64,000 nucleotides of DNA from Anabas testudineus (taxonomy: Eukaryota; Chordata; Actinopteri; Anabantiformes; Anabantidae). The stretch covers positions 12,054,547 to 12,118,546 of the forward strand of contig NC_046616.1 in NCBI RefSeq assembly GCF_900324465.2. Reading direction: 5' to 3'. The position numbers and the translations under genes are program-made. The notes beneath the pieces are model-generated. The model did no database searches. It was given only the letters and a program-made list of their open reading frames with translations, and was not told the origin of the DNA. Below are positions 62,386-64,000 of the stretch, in pieces; position 1 is the first letter of the stretch, and the number at the start of each line of letters is the position of its first letter.

Positions 62386-63109
62386 CTGCAGTAAATACAC
62401 ACAATGATGTTGCCTAAGTTTATGATCTAAATGTCCAACTTCTGCAGTTCCCATACCCTTCACTGAGTAAAATCCAGTAAATCCACCTCATATATTTGAC
62501 TTTCCTGATTCATGGAGAATTACTAACAAACAGAATACTGTAGGTCAGCTGGGCCAGGACTGTTGGATCAATACTAACTACTATAGTTTTTTTTTTTTCT
62601 TTTTATATTAATTTCATTTCTTTTGAGTTATCACTCTGTTGGTCATCCAAGTAAAGGATTGGACTGAAGCTTTCATCAGGCTTTACTACCTTCTACTAGG
62701 CCCAGACTGTACCAAGAGATCCGTTTATATTTCATTATAGTTAATATTGAACTTATGTTTCTTATGTGAAGTGTAAGGACGCTGGTGAACTGCATCTAGT
62801 ACATTTGTACTTTTAGTCATGTCTCTTACCATTTCACCAACCAGTTAGGTCATTTTGTCTTACACAGTAGAACTTGTGTTGCAGTTCAGTTTGTACATTT
62901 TTTCAGTTTAGTCATCTTTTAGCTTTTTGTTTAGGGCCCATAAATACTGGTATTGTTACTGGTATAAAGTACTAACAAGAACTTTCTTTGTATACACTGT
63001 ATTTTTGGGTAAATAAAACTTTTTGGAAACCATTCTCTTGTCTACCTACTTGGGTCCTGACCAACTAAAATAAAAACCCAGAACATTCAAACTTTGGAGC
63101 ATCTCCATT
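62386..63109. other. Spacer between the IRAG-like gene and rpl10a
   Basis: Probably holds the 5' end of the IRAG-like gene, which I could not place. Contains a poly-T run (62588-62600). The stretch 62640-63040 has a plus-strand AATAAA (63012-63017) and looks like 3' UTR or repeat sequence. No coding exon supported. Confidence 0.45.
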
Positions 63110-63115
63110 TTTATT
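63110..63115 (-). terminator. rpl10a polyadenylation signal
   Basis: AATAAA on the minus strand, 18 bp past the stop codon. Such short 3' UTRs are normal for ribosomal protein genes. Confidence 0.75.
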
Positions 63116-63132
63116 AGTAGAAAAGCTTCGAT

Positions 63133-63909
<777 letters not shown>

Positions 63910-64000
63910 CTGTGTATTAACAAACCAGTTAGCAACACAACCTCACTAGAAACCCAGGTAGCTCAGCTGGTTTACTGCGCTGTACAATGATTTCCCTGTC

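Overview
The window reads as genomic DNA from a ray-finned (teleost) fish. Vertebrate genes are split into many short exons with GT-AG borders and compact introns. The spaces hold Tc1-like DNA transposon remnants and interspersed repeats typical of bony fish. No bacterial gene structure, CRISPR array, rRNA or tRNA was seen. Protein identities rest on recalled family sequences, not on a database search. I placed exons by matching family sequence, GT-AG borders and reading phase.

Layout. 69-4474 (-): 5' part of srpk1 (splicing-factor kinase), running off the left edge. 4.5-6.4 kb: spacer with a decayed stray copy of a mapk14 exon. 7460-17738 (-): complete mapk14 (p38 alpha), 12 coding positions giving 360 aa, plus a conserved alternative exon. 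19311-27617 (-): complete elapor1, 22 coding exons, 983 aa. 28833-30191 (+): cfap276, an axonemal protein gene with an RFX-type X-box upstream. 31274-41088 (-): complete smc5, 23 exons, 1090 aa. 41.4-44.4 kb: CpG-rich segment with promoter motifs but no assigned gene. 44431-48140 (+): a FAM107-family gene. 48.7-55.0 kb: gene-poor spacer. 55062-58172 (+): inava, 585 aa. 59022-62385 (-): an IRAG/LRMP (Jaw1)-family gene with a C-terminal membrane anchor. 63133-63909 (-): 3' part of rpl10a, running off the right edge.

These are ordinary housekeeping, signalling and ciliary genes and do not form one pathway. The arrangement mixes genes that in human lie at 6p21 (SRPK1, MAPK14, RPL10A), 1p13 (ELAPOR1, CFAP276), 9q21 (SMC5) and 1q32 (INAVA). 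SLC26A8, which separates SRPK1 and MAPK14 in human, is not seen between them here.

Most interesting signals: (1) a 109-bp, about 91% identical copy of the mapk14 alternative exon with its intron flank, lying 2.1 kb beyond the gene's last coding exon and itself inactive; (2) conservation of both mutually exclusive mapk14 exons, each 80 nt; (3) an X-box about 100 bp upstream of the ciliary gene cfap276; (4) a 92-bp near-perfect hairpin beside the smc5 promoter; (5) two internally deleted Tc1-like elements with different terminal repeats, sitting in introns; (6) an orphan promoter-like segment at 42.3-43.2 kb.
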